Below are positions 1-7,605 of a DNA stretch of 18,041 bases, in pieces. The notes beneath the pieces were generated by a model. The model saw only the letters and a program-made list of their open reading frames with translations. It did no database searches and was not told where the DNA came from. The position numbers and the translations under genes are program-made. Numbering within the stretch: the first letter of the stretch is position 1; the number at the start of each line of letters is the position of its first letter. The stretch is from Euryarchaeota archaeon UBA443 (lineage in GTDB: Archaea; Thermoplasmatota; Poseidoniia; Poseidoniales; Poseidoniaceae), in contig DAKS01000061.1 in NCBI GenBank assembly GCA_002499195.1, forward strand, positions 1 through 18,041. Reading direction: 5' to 3'.

Positions 1-658
1 AGTGAGACATAGCTCCATGCTGCATGGCTTGATAGCGGTTGCCACCCAACGCCCGCTCAATGTGAGGGCAGTTGAGCGCCATGGCAACCTGACGATCGAC
101 CAATAAGCGACGAGCATCGATTTGCCGTTCACGGTCGTCATGATCGCTGAGTTCTTCAACATCTTCTCCTGAAAGAACTCCGTAAGAATCCTCTACCAAG
201 CTGGTCACGAGAAGATACATTCTGTTCAAACTAACCTGTAACGGAAGTTCATTCGGGTTGAGGAGTGAGACAATGGTAATAGAATTGTCCTCATCGAGGG
301 AGATTTCCATTCCACGGGTGTCTCTCAAAAATTGTCGAATGATTCTTCGCTCTTTGATACCGAGTTCCGTTTTGTCTCGTATCGTAATGAGATCTGCCCC
401 ACTCACGTATATTCCAATCAAGTAATCGTATAGCGCACCCCGTGGGTATTTGGCTAGATCCAGGTCGACAGTACGTCGCAAATTCTTGTTTTCCTTTGGC
501 GAAATCTGGATTTCACCGGATGACAAGTGCTCGATTCCAACGGTGTCGCTAGGTTTCAGATTGTTCTCTTTAATCCAGCGCTTAGGCAGCGAAACGATGT
601 ACGTCGAGCCGCCCGTCACCTGTAATTTCCTATACTCGACTCCAATGGTAGATTTCAT
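1..658 (-). CDS. phoU: AbrB-PhoU phosphate uptake regulator (3' end outside window)
   Basis: Read leftward, 219 codons are open from an ATG at 658-656 to the window edge with no stop, so the C-terminus is missing. Residues about 1-50 form a SpoVT/AbrB-type DNA-binding domain (start MKSTIGVEYRKLQVTGGSTY, then IVSLPKRWIKENNL and a GEIQISPKE strand). The remainder is mostly helical and fits a PhoU-type domain. This AbrB-PhoU combination is known in archaea as a phosphate uptake regulator. The start is supported by AAGGTGA at 669-663, 4 nt upstream. The gene diverges from the pst genes across a 144-bp gap (to the pstS start at 803), the expected place for a regulator of phosphate transport. By analogy it would repress or modulate pst when phosphate is ample. 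The family call is secure; direct binding to the nearby operator candidates is inference. Confidence 0.88.
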   Translation of the reverse strand, partial: MKSTIGVEYRKLQVTGGSTYIVSLPKRWIKENNLKPSDTVGIEHLSSGEIQISPKENKNLRRTVDLDLAKYPRGALYDYLIGIYVSGADLITIRDKTELGIKERRIIRQFLRDTRGMEISLDEDNSITIVSLLNPNELPLQVSLNRMYLLVTSLVEDSYGVLSGEDVEELSDHDDRERQIDARRLLVDRQVAMALNCPHIERALGGNRYQAMQHGAMSH

Positions 659-662
659 TTTT

Positions 663-669
663 TCACCTT
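663..669 (-). promoter_or_regulatory. Shine-Dalgarno site of phoU
   Basis: On the minus strand the sequence AAGGTGA lies 4 nt before the ATG at 658. It matches the 3' end of archaeal 16S rRNA and fixes the phoU start. Confidence 0.75.
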
Positions 670-683
670 GGTACATATGTCCC
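670..683. promoter_or_regulatory. Near-perfect palindrome in the phoU leader, possible autoregulatory operator
   Basis: GGTACATATGTCCC is a 14-bp inverted repeat with one mismatched pair and a perfect ACATATGT core. It sits directly upstream of the phoU Shine-Dalgarno site, within the likely 5' leader. A dimeric AbrB-type protein could bind here and block its own expression. The function is inference from position and symmetry only; an 8-bp palindromic core can occur by chance. Confidence 0.4.
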
Positions 684-708
684 CACTATCTACCTTCTAA
701 CATCAATT

Positions 709-739
709 TGTATATAGTTGTATATAGATATATTTAGAT
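709..739. promoter_or_regulatory. Divergent phoU/pstS promoter with three 10-bp-phased AT repeats
   Basis: Three consecutive 10-mers, GTATATAGTT (710-719), GTATATAGAT (720-729) and ATATTTAGAT (730-739), form an imperfect tandem repeat with helical periodicity, so equivalent faces of the DNA are presented. The block contains TATA-like elements that can serve both directions: for pstS, about 60-75 nt before the start codon; for phoU, about 50-60 nt before its start codon. The 12-mer ATATATTTAGAT (728-739) recurs exactly before pstC (5079-5090). It may be TATA elements, a binding site for the AbrB-PhoU regulator, or both. Presence of the repeat is seen; the role is inferred. Confidence 0.6.
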
Positions 740-802
740 GAATGTAGGTTCCGTAGACCAATAACAATTAGAGAAACAATTACGATGGACTGGGAAGAGA
801 AT

Positions 803-3800
803 ATGATATCCCTCGATACGAAGAAAAAAGCGATAGCCCTTATTGCCCTCATGATGGTCTCAGCACTCGCTGGTTGTCTTGGCAATGACGATGATGACAG
901 CGATGACACATCGGACTCGAACAACAACAACGACAATACCGATACCAACAATACGACTGTTATTGATGACGGCGGCATTGATGTTGGTACCGTGACCTGT
1001 GGACCAGATGGCTCCATCAAGATTGCAGGTTCTTCGACGGTGTTGCCTCTTGCAGAAATCTGGGCAGAGTACTATCAAGAGAACTGTGAAGGCGTCACCA
1101 TCACCGTCGAAAGCGGCGGATCTGGTGGCGGTGCAGGACGTGTCTGCGCCAACTCCGCAAAGGGTACGCCTGTCGACATCGGCGATATGTCTCGTGACTG
1201 GAAAGACACCGAAGCATCTCGTGGTGACGATGGATACACAATGGATTGTCTCGCTGGAGACACCTCTCGCTCTGCTCGTCAAATCCAGGTCGCTATCGAC
1301 GGATTGTCCGTTGTCATGAAGAAGGGCGGTGCTGCTGACGTTTGTGTCAACACACATCTCGGTGGACTCACTGTCGACCAACTTCGCTGGATGTTCTCCA
1401 ACGAAGCAGACACAGGTTACACGCCTGCTAACGACGATGGTGACGCAATAAAGGAATGGTCCGATCTCAGCGCAGACTGCGGTGCTGCAGAGATTGTCCT
1501 AGCTTACCCAGACGCTGACTCAGGAACCTACGAGTACTTCTACGAAACTGTTCTTGACGAGGCTGAAGAAGGATTCCGATCCGGTACACAATCCGCTGAC
1601 GACAACGTTCTCGTTAACACACTCGTTGGTGATGAAACCTCCATCGGCTACTTTGGATACGCTTACTACCAAGAGAACATGGCAACACTCGCTGCTGCCG
1701 CAGTCGAGAACGGCGACGGAAACATGGTTGCTCCAACATCTACAACCGTTGGGGATGGAACCTACAACCCGCTCTCTCGACCGCTTTTCATGAACCTCCT
1801 CGTAGACGCTGACTCAATGGCAAACACTGTTCCGTTCCTCAAGTTTGGACTTGGTGACGGTGGCGACAAACTCGTCGCTGCAGTTGGCTACGTCGCGCTC
1901 CCATCTACACTCGATTCAGAAATGGTCGACCGATTGGACGCAGAAATTGGCGGACACAGTGACGGAATCGATGTAGGTACCGTAACCTGTGGACCAGATG
2001 GCTCCATCAAGATTGCAGGGTCCTCAACCGTTCTACCACTTGCAGAAATCTGGGCAGAGTACTACCAAGAGAACTGTGAAGGCGTCACCATCACCGTCGA
2101 AAGCGGTGGATCTGGTGGCGGTGCAGGACGTGTCTGTGCAAACTCCGCTAAGGGTACACCTGTCGACATTGGCGACATGTCCCGCGACTGGAAGGGCACA
2201 GAGGCTGACCGACGTGATGACGGATTTACAATGGATTGTCTCGCTGGAGACACCTCTCGCTCTGCTCGTCAAATCCAGGTCGCTATCGACGGATTGTCCG
2301 TTGTTATGAAGAAGGGCGGTGCTGCTGACGTTTGTGTCAACACACACCTCGGTGGACTCACTGTCGACCAACTTCACTGGATGTTCACGGCTGAAACTGA
2401 CCTTGCTTACAACCCAAGCAACGATGATGGTGATGCAGTCAAGGAATGGTCTGACCTCAGTGCTGACTGTGGTAACGCAGAGATCGTTCTCGCATACCCT
2501 GACGCTGACTCTGGTACCTACGAGTACTTCTACGAGACTGTTCTTGACGAGGCTGAAGAAGGATTCCGAGCCGGTACACAGTCTGCTGACGACAACGTTC
2601 TCGTCAACACACTCATTGGTGACGAGACATCCATCGGATACTTTGGATACGCATACTACCAAGAGAACATGGCAACACTCGCTGCTGCCGCAGTCGAGAA
2701 CGGCGACGGAAACATGGTTGCTCCAACCGCTACAACTGTTGGCGATGGAACCTACAACCCACTCTCTCGTCCATTGTTCATGAACCTCCTCAACGATGAG
2801 GATTCTCTCGAAAACACAGTCCCATTCCTTGAATTCGGACTTGGTGACGGTGGCGATCTCCTCGTTGCTGAAGTAGGATACGTTGCGCTACCTGACTCGC
2901 TTGACACTGTCATGCTCGGTCGACTCGCTGGAAGTGTAACCGCTTCCTTCTGTGGACCAGATGGTTCAATCTCCATTGCTGGTTCCTCTACCGTTCTGCC
3001 ACTTGCTGAAGCATGGGCAGAAGACTACCAGGCTGCTTGTGATGGAATCACCATCACCGTCGAAAGCGGTGGATCTGGTGGCGGTGCAGGACGTGTCTGT
3101 GCAAACTCCGCTAAGGGTACACCTGTCGACATTGGCGACATGTCCCGTGACTGGAAGAGCACCGAAGCTGACCGACAGGCAAACGGATTCATCCTTGACT
3201 GTCTTGCTGGCGACACATCCCGTGATGCTGCTCAAATCCAGGTCGCAATCGACGGATTGTCCGTTGTCATGAAGAAGGGCGGCGCTGCTGACGTTTGTGT
3301 CAACACGCACATGGGCGGACTTACTGTCCACCAACTACGCTGGATCTTCTCCGCAGAAACTGATGCTGAACTCACAACTGCAGGCATGGACCTCGGAACT
3401 GAAATCGCAAACGATGACGGTGACACAACCCGAGAATGGTCTGACCTCAACGCAAACTGTGGTGACGCTGAAATCGTTCTCGCATACCCTGATGCAGATT
3501 CTGGTACCTACGAGTACTTCTTTGAAACTGCACTCGACGAGGCATCTGCAGGATTCCGTGCAGGAACACAGTCTGCTGACGACAACGTTCTCGTCAACGC
3601 TCTAACCGGCGATGAGACCGCTATCGGATACTTCGGATACGCATACTACCAAGAGAACATGGCAACACTCGCTGCTGCTGCAATCGAGAACGGTGACGGT
3701 AACATGATTACACCAAACGCTAACAGTGTTCGTGATGGATCCTACAACCCACTCTCTCGACCGCTCTTCATGAACCTCCTCGTCGATGGTGCAACGCTCG

Positions 3801-4978
3801 AGAACACCATCCCATTCATGCTCTATGGATTGGACACAGAGGCTGGACACGAAGCTGTCGGAGAAGTTGGATACGTTTCCTTGAACGATTACCAACAACA
3901 TCAGATGGTCTATGGACGATTGGCCTACCTCCAGGGATTAACTACTGAAGGTAACTCCGCCATCTTCGAAGACATGTGTGGTGCAGCAGGAAGCATCTCC
4001 ATTGCTGGTTCCTCAACCGTTCTACCACTTGCTGAAGCGTGGGCAGAAGACTACCAAGCAATTTGCGGTGACACATCGATTACCGTCGAAAGCGGTGGAT
4101 CTGGTGCCGGTGCAGGACGTGTCTGTGCAAACTCCGCTAAGGGTACACCTGTCGACATTGGCGACATGTCCCGTGACTGGAAGAGCACAGAAGGAACTGT
4201 TGACGCAAATGGACAACTCAACTGTCTTGTTGGTGACACATCCATTACTGTAACACAACTTGTTGTTGCAGTCGATGGACTCTCAGTTGTCTCCAAGAAG
4301 GGCGGTGCTGCTGACGTTTGTATGCAGAACATGGGCGGCATGACCGCTGCTCAACTCCGATGGGTCTTCTCTGCAGAAACCGATGCTGAATTGACTACAG
4401 CAGGTCTTGACTTGTCAAGTGTTGTACCAGAAGATGACGGTGACGGAATCAAGGAATGGTCTGACCTCAGTGCAAACTGTAACGCAGATGCAATCGTCCT
4501 TGCTTACCCTGACGCTGACTCTGGAACATACGAGTACTTCTACGAAGAGATCCTTCACGAAGCTGCTGCAGGATTTGGTTCCGGTACACAATCAGCCGAT
4601 GACAATGTATTGGTTAACGCACTCCTCGCTGACGAGAACGCAATCGGATACTTCGGATACGCATATTATCAAGAGAACATGGCAACACTCGGTGCTGTTG
4701 CAGTCTCCAACAACCATACCCATGGTGTTGCAGACGCTCCTGAAGACGCTGTGGCCCCAACTCCACAGACCGTTCGAGATGGAAGCTACGCGCCATTGTC
4801 CAGGCCGTTGTTCATGAACGTGAACAACGCTGTCTGGGATGATGTCACCCCATTCCTCCTGTGGGCGTTCTCAGGGGACGGTAGCGCTGTCATCTCAGAG
4901 GTCGGTTACGTACCTCTTGATGACGCCACTTACCAAGAGATGATCCGTCGTATCCTTGCTCAAGGCGTTTACGCTTGA
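803..4978 (+). CDS. pstS: Lipoprotein with four tandem PstS/SphX phosphate-binding domains
   Basis: Extracytoplasmic phosphate capture for the PstCAB importer. I prefer ATG 803 over the in-frame ATG 785 because it gives a classic signal peptide (MISLDTKKK, hydrophobic core, lipobox LAGC with Cys25 as lipid site) and has GGGAAG 5 nt upstream; the extra six residues MDWEEN are atypical for a signal. An Asp/Asn-rich linker (about 26-60) leads to four full-length binding domains beginning at Cys66, Cys396, Cys717 and Cys1059, each 321-342 residues; a usual PstS has one. Every domain repeats GSSTVLPLAE, VESGGSG(G/A)GAGR, TPVDIGDMSRDW, YPDADSGTYEYF and IGYFGYAYYQEN, matching the phosphate-contact loops of the PBP-like family. 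Six Cys per domain are conserved. Codon use is strongly C-ending (AAC, TAC, GAC), suggesting high expression. Total 1391 residues; the four-fold array is exceptional. Confidence 0.93.
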   Translation: MISLDTKKKAIALIALMMVSALAGCLGNDDDDSDDTSDSNNNNDNTDTNNTTVIDDGGIDVGTVTCGPDGSIKIAGSSTVLPLAEIWAEYYQENCEGVTITVESGGSGGGAGRVCANSAKGTPVDIGDMSRDWKDTEASRGDDGYTMDCLAGDTSRSARQIQVAIDGLSVVMKKGGAADVCVNTHLGGLTVDQLRWMFSNEADTGYTPANDDGDAIKEWSDLSADCGAAEIVLAYPDADSGTYEYFYETVLDEAEEGFRSGTQSADDNVLVNTLVGDETSIGYFGYAYYQENMATLAAAAVENGDGNMVAPTSTTVGDGTYNPLSRPLFMNLLVDADSMANTVPFLKFGLGDGGDKLVAAVGYVALPSTLDSEMVDRLDAEIGGHSDGIDVGTVTCGPDGSIKIAGSSTVLPLAEIWAEYYQENCEGVTITVESGGSGGGAGRVCANSAKGTPVDIGDMSRDWKGTEADRRDDGFTMDCLAGDTSRSARQIQVAIDGLSVVMKKGGAADVCVNTHLGGLTVDQLHWMFTAETDLAYNPSNDDGDAVKEWSDLSADCGNAEIVLAYPDADSGTYEYFYETVLDEAEEGFRAGTQSADDNVLVNTLIGDETSIGYFGYAYYQENMATLAAAAVENGDGNMVAPTATTVGDGTYNPLSRPLFMNLLNDEDSLENTVPFLEFGLGDGGDLLVAEVGYVALPDSLDTVMLGRLAGSVTASFCGPDGSISIAGSSTVLPLAEAWAEDYQAACDGITITVESGGSGGGAGRVCANSAKGTPVDIGDMSRDWKSTEADRQANGFILDCLAGDTSRDAAQIQVAIDGLSVVMKKGGAADVCVNTHMGGLTVHQLRWIFSAETDAELTTAGMDLGTEIANDDGDTTREWSDLNANCGDAEIVLAYPDADSGTYEYFFETALDEASAGFRAGTQSADDNVLVNALTGDETAIGYFGYAYYQENMATLAAAAIENGDGNMITPNANSVRDGSYNPLSRPLFMNLLVDGATLENTIPFMLYGLDTEAGHEAVGEVGYVSLNDYQQHQMVYGRLAYLQGLTTEGNSAIFEDMCGAAGSISIAGSSTVLPLAEAWAEDYQAICGDTSITVESGGSGAGAGRVCANSAKGTPVDIGDMSRDWKSTEGTVDANGQLNCLVGDTSITVTQLVVAVDGLSVVSKKGGAADVCMQNMGGMTAAQLRWVFSAETDAELTTAGLDLSSVVPEDDGDGIKEWSDLSANCNADAIVLAYPDADSGTYEYFYEEILHEAAAGFGSGTQSADDNVLVNALLADENAIGYFGYAYYQENMATLGAVAVSNNHTHGVADAPEDAVAPTPQTVRDGSYAPLSRPLFMNVNNAVWDDVTPFLLWAFSGDGSAVISEVGYVPLDDATYQEMIRRILAQGVYA
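998..1987 (+). repeat. PstS module 1
   Basis: First phosphate-binding module, measured from the Cys codon of its CGPDGS start to the same point in module 2 (330 codons). It is very close to module 2 at DNA level: for example 1238-1314 and 1664-1737 are identical to positions 990 nt downstream. It contains the GSST, SGGSGGG and DSGTYEYF phosphate loops. Confidence 0.9.
1988..2950 (+). repeat. PstS module 2
   Basis: Second module (321 codons), starting with the same CGPDGSIKIAGSST residues as module 1 and preceded by the same IDVGTVT lead-in. It shares long identical DNA blocks with module 1 and differs mainly in surface segments such as the stretch after HWMFTAETD and the C-terminal end. All phosphate-loop motifs are intact. 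Confidence 0.9.
2951..3976 (+). repeat. PstS module 3
   Basis: Third module (342 codons), more divergent from modules 1 and 2: CGPDGSISIAGSST start, AEAWAEDYQ instead of AEIWAEYYQ, a longer segment after RWIFSAETD (about nine extra residues shared with module 4), and a distinct C-terminal end. Phosphate loops SGGSGGG and DSGTYEYF are intact. Confidence 0.9.
3977..4975 (+). repeat. PstS module 4 (most divergent)
   Basis: Fourth module (333 codons). It retains GSSTVLPLAE, TPVDIGDMSRDW and DSGTYEYF but has SGGSGAG in place of SGGSGGG, SVVSKKGG in place of SVVMKKGG, loses the VNTH(L/M)GG segment (VCMQNMGG here), and carries an added His-containing insertion near NNHTHGVADAPED. These changes fall in otherwise invariant stretches and may alter affinity or docking. 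Confidence 0.88.
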
Positions 4979-5006
4979 TTGAGTAAGAACGAGTGATCGT
5001 TGTAAC

Positions 5007-5028
5007 CATCAAGAACACGTTCTTGATG
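5007..5028 (+). other. Perfect inverted repeat after pstS
   Basis: CATCAAGAAC and GTTCTTGATG form perfect 10-bp arms around a 2-nt centre (as RNA, a 9-bp stem with a 4-nt loop). It lies 28 nt after the pstS stop and 5 nt before a second, GC-rich hairpin. It could stabilise the 3' end of the pstS transcript or serve as a protein site; no T-tract follows directly. Confidence 0.55.
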
Positions 5029-5033
5029 AATCC

Positions 5034-5072
5034 GAGAGGTCGGGCATTCAGGTGCCCGGCCTCTCCTTTTTT
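5034..5072 (+). terminator. Hairpin plus T-tract between pstS and pstC
   Basis: GAGAGGTCGGGC pairs with GCCCGGCCTCTC (12 bp with one G-U pair) around the loop ATTCAGGT, followed by a run of six T. This looks like an intrinsic terminator. In archaea the T-run alone can stop transcription, so the hairpin may also act as an RNA stabiliser. Partial read-through or termination here would let the binding protein be made in excess over the permease. Confidence 0.7.
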
Positions 5073-5078
5073 ATTTGC

Positions 5079-5100
5079 ATATATTTAGATATATATAGAA
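5079..5100 (+). promoter_or_regulatory. pstCAB promoter/operator sharing the pstS motif
   Basis: ATATATTTAGATATATATAGAA contains the 12-mer ATATATTTAGAT found identically at 728-739, and again two 10-bp-phased units (ATATTTAGAT, ATATATAGAA). It follows the pstS terminator and lies about 58-79 nt before the pstC ATG, a suitable place for a TATA box with a short leader. It suggests pstCAB has its own promoter under the same control as pstS. The sharing is seen; regulation is inferred. Confidence 0.6.
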
Positions 5101-5157
5101 TATTGAGGGCTAAGCAAAGCCAAAATTCCCTTAGGTTCTTACAAGGCCGTGGTCGAA

Positions 5158-7605
5158 ATGCGAATACGTGCCAGGATAGAAGAAGGCGCCCCGGGACTTG
5201 TTCTCTTTGCGCTCGCAGCAACCGTTGTGATGATCACTTCGGGCATTGTCTATGTCCTGTTTGACAACGGCTCAAAATTCTACAGAGGCTTCGCATGTGG
5301 AGCTGACGATTTCAAACCACCACAAGATTGGGACCAAGACCTGCAAGCAAGCATCAAAGATGCGGCAAATTACTCTGATGGCTCCATTACCGACCCTTTG
5401 TGGTTGAATTCATTGTGTATCACTGAATTCGACATGGACCATGAAGTGGTCTTGGCTGATCCACTCATCGATCGCTTCCAATGGGATGCTGATGCAAAGT
5501 CCTACCCTGAGGGAGATGACCGAGAACCATCAGTCTTCACGCTCGAAGATGGGACGGAAATACGGGGACCTAGGGTCGATGACGGGAGACCCTACCTCAC
5601 AGATTATTTCACAAACAATCCAGACAAATGGGACAGTGAATACCCAAGAATTCCTCTAAGCGTTATTTCTGCAAATGAAAAAGCACTCATTCTGCATACG
5701 CAAAATCCAGATTTGGCTCGGGATTGGTGGGTAACGATTTGGATCGGAGACGACGATGTCCGTATGGATATGGAAAACTATTCACTCGGATTGAATGAAT
5801 ATTCAACGGTCGGCGTATACAAGGAAGGAGATTTTGTTCGAGTCGAAATGAATTCATATTGCGGCTATGATTCAGCAAACCAATCCGATTTAGGAGTCCT
5901 TCTCAACAATGCTGATATTGAGGTTGTGGATGGTTGCTTCACTCAAGAGAATCACCTCTCCGACGATATTCACGCCCTTGCAACAGCATACAATCTGGAA
6001 TTGACCATCGAGTATCTGGCCTTCAAGGCCAATGCAAACATGGATGGTATCGCAGAAGTGGGAGAAGAACTAGGCAACGGCTCCAATGCTTGGGACCTTG
6101 TCGGGGACGATGACCTCCCGTATGATTACGACCAAGATGGTGTCTGGAACACCAAATCCGATGGCCAGGGAGGTTTAGCAGACAACGACATTGATGGAGA
6201 TGGGATTGCGAACAAGGTTGACCATGACATGGACAACGATGGTATCCCAAATGCCTATGATAGCGATCCTATTCTGCCCAATGTCGACTGGGTAGGCATT
6301 CTCATTGGATTGCTCACACTTGGCGTCCTTGCTGCATCGGTTTTCAGTCCACAGTGGCTTCCAAAACTCTCTGTTGAGACCATCGATTCCATTATTCCAA
6401 CGCTCAAGAGTGTGGCTTATCTCATCGTCCTAATCGGATTCATGTCCCTCATTAGCCCTCCAAGTCCTATCCTTCTGATGTTGCTACTCGCGCTGATGGC
6501 CATCCTCACCATCATGGTGCGCCGAATCGATGGGGGCTATCCCGTACCCCTGATTGCAATTGGTTTGACGTCCCTGTTCTTTGCAATCTTTTCCTTCCAT
6601 GAAATTCAAACAGGACACACAATTTTCTTTGGTGGTTCGTTGATCTTCATGGGTATTGTCATCAGTGACAGTCGGAACCAAGCCGGTGCTGAACGGTTCG
6701 CCATCATGGAGGGTGATTCTCGTTCGCTGATGATTCTGATTGTTTTGGTCACGTTGGTTCTATGTTACTTCGATTTCGTAGCTCGCGTCAACGGTTCTCT
6801 CGGAGAATTCCTTACCCAAACCTGGTGGAAGACTGACGTACGCACCGTCAGCGTAGTAACGGTTGGTGAAGACCTTCACATGGGTGTCAACTCATTGCTA
6901 CAGACCACCCTCCAAGTCGCTCTTGGAGCGCTTGTTATTGCAATTCCAATCGGATTGGGTACAGCAATCTATCTCTCAGAGTATGCAAGCCAGCGAACCG
7001 CCAACTTTGTCAAGCCGATTCTTGAACTCCTGGCAGGAATCCCTTCTGTTGTTTATGGGTTCTTCGCATTCGTCGTCATCGCCCCAATCGTCGTTGATGT
7101 GGGAACGTACTTCCTCGAACAGGGCTGGATTGCTGAGGAGCCTCAATTGTTCAATCCTTTGAGTGGTGCAATTGTGGTTGGAATCATGATTACTCCGTTG
7201 ATTGCTTCGCTATCAGAGGATGCTCTGCGTGCAGTACCTGACAACTTACGGCAGGCATCCTATGCTCTCGGCGCAACCCCTGTTGAAACGACTGCTAGAG
7301 TCACCGTCCCTTCTGCACTTTCAGGGATTTTGGCTTCGATCATCCTCGCATTGTCCAGAGCGATTGGTGAAACCATGGCGGTCACGCTCTCGGTCGGTAC
7401 ACTTGCTACATTTTCGAACAACATGTTCCGTAGTGCGCAAACAATGACTGCTTACATCGCTCAGCGAATTGGCGGAGAATTACCGATTGGTACAACGCCT
7501 TACTACTCGCTGTTTGCTGTTGGATTTTACCTCTTTTTCATCACGCTTGGCCTCAATCTCATTGGCCACAGAATCATGACTCGCTTCCGGGAGGCTTACG
7601 ATTGA
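5158..7605 (+). CDS. pstC: Phosphate ABC transporter permease PstC with large extracytoplasmic domain
   Basis: One of the two membrane subunits of the phosphate importer. ATG 5158 (MRIRARIEEGAPG) is preferred; an in-frame GTG at 5149 is possible but sits only 2 nt after the weak AAGG at 5143-5146. One helix (about 13-35) is followed by a soluble region of about 340 residues ending in Asp-rich thrombospondin-3-like repeats (about 322-373: DYDQDGVW, DIDGDGIAN, DMDNDGIPN), which typically bind calcium. Six further hydrophobic segments (about 376-540) precede the ordinary permease core (about 577-815), with the EAA coupling loop at about 687-722 (EDALRAVPDNLRQASYALGA) that contacts PstB. Ordinary PstC proteins are about 300 residues, so the first 570 residues are lineage-specific additions. 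The gene ends overlapping the pstA start. Confidence 0.92.
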   Translation: MRIRARIEEGAPGLVLFALAATVVMITSGIVYVLFDNGSKFYRGFACGADDFKPPQDWDQDLQASIKDAANYSDGSITDPLWLNSLCITEFDMDHEVVLADPLIDRFQWDADAKSYPEGDDREPSVFTLEDGTEIRGPRVDDGRPYLTDYFTNNPDKWDSEYPRIPLSVISANEKALILHTQNPDLARDWWVTIWIGDDDVRMDMENYSLGLNEYSTVGVYKEGDFVRVEMNSYCGYDSANQSDLGVLLNNADIEVVDGCFTQENHLSDDIHALATAYNLELTIEYLAFKANANMDGIAEVGEELGNGSNAWDLVGDDDLPYDYDQDGVWNTKSDGQGGLADNDIDGDGIANKVDHDMDNDGIPNAYDSDPILPNVDWVGILIGLLTLGVLAASVFSPQWLPKLSVETIDSIIPTLKSVAYLIVLIGFMSLISPPSPILLMLLLALMAILTIMVRRIDGGYPVPLIAIGLTSLFFAIFSFHEIQTGHTIFFGGSLIFMGIVISDSRNQAGAERFAIMEGDSRSLMILIVLVTLVLCYFDFVARVNGSLGEFLTQTWWKTDVRTVSVVTVGEDLHMGVNSLLQTTLQVALGALVIAIPIGLGTAIYLSEYASQRTANFVKPILELLAGIPSVVYGFFAFVVIAPIVVDVGTYFLEQGWIAEEPQLFNPLSGAIVVGIMITPLIASLSEDALRAVPDNLRQASYALGATPVETTARVTVPSALSGILASIILALSRAIGETMAVTLSVGTLATFSNNMFRSAQTMTAYIAQRIGGELPIGTTPYYSLFAVGFYLFFITLGLNLIGHRIMTRFREAYD
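7589..7594 (+). promoter_or_regulatory. Shine-Dalgarno site that fixes the TTG start of pstA
   Basis: GGGAGG inside the last codons of pstC lies 7 nt before TTG 7602. This makes the TTG start credible although no ATG exists nearby. Confidence 0.75.

Noticed and set aside
450..737. 95-residue plus-strand frame opposite phoU
   Set aside because: It is antisense to a well-supported AbrB-PhoU coding region and runs into the promoter repeat.
2033..2662. 209-residue minus-strand frame opposite PstS module 2
   Set aside because: It is the antisense reading of a codon-biased repeat, with no ribosome site and a composition rich in Val/Ser/Cys that mirrors the sense codons.
999..4253. Recurring 106-residue (and 91-residue) frames in the +3 frame at 999, 1989, 2952 and 3978
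   Set aside because: They recur only because the PstS modules are repeated at DNA level; they lie inside the real gene in another frame and resemble no family.
998..4975. CRISPR array or satellite repeat
   Set aside because: The period is about 960-1030 nt, in frame, and each unit is a full binding domain; there are no short repeats with spacers.
803..4978. Assembly artefact creating the four PstS modules
   Set aside because: The modules differ at many positions, in length (321, 330, 333 and 342 codons) and in insertions, so they are not exact copies from misassembly; the near-identical pair 1 and 2 still merits long-read confirmation.
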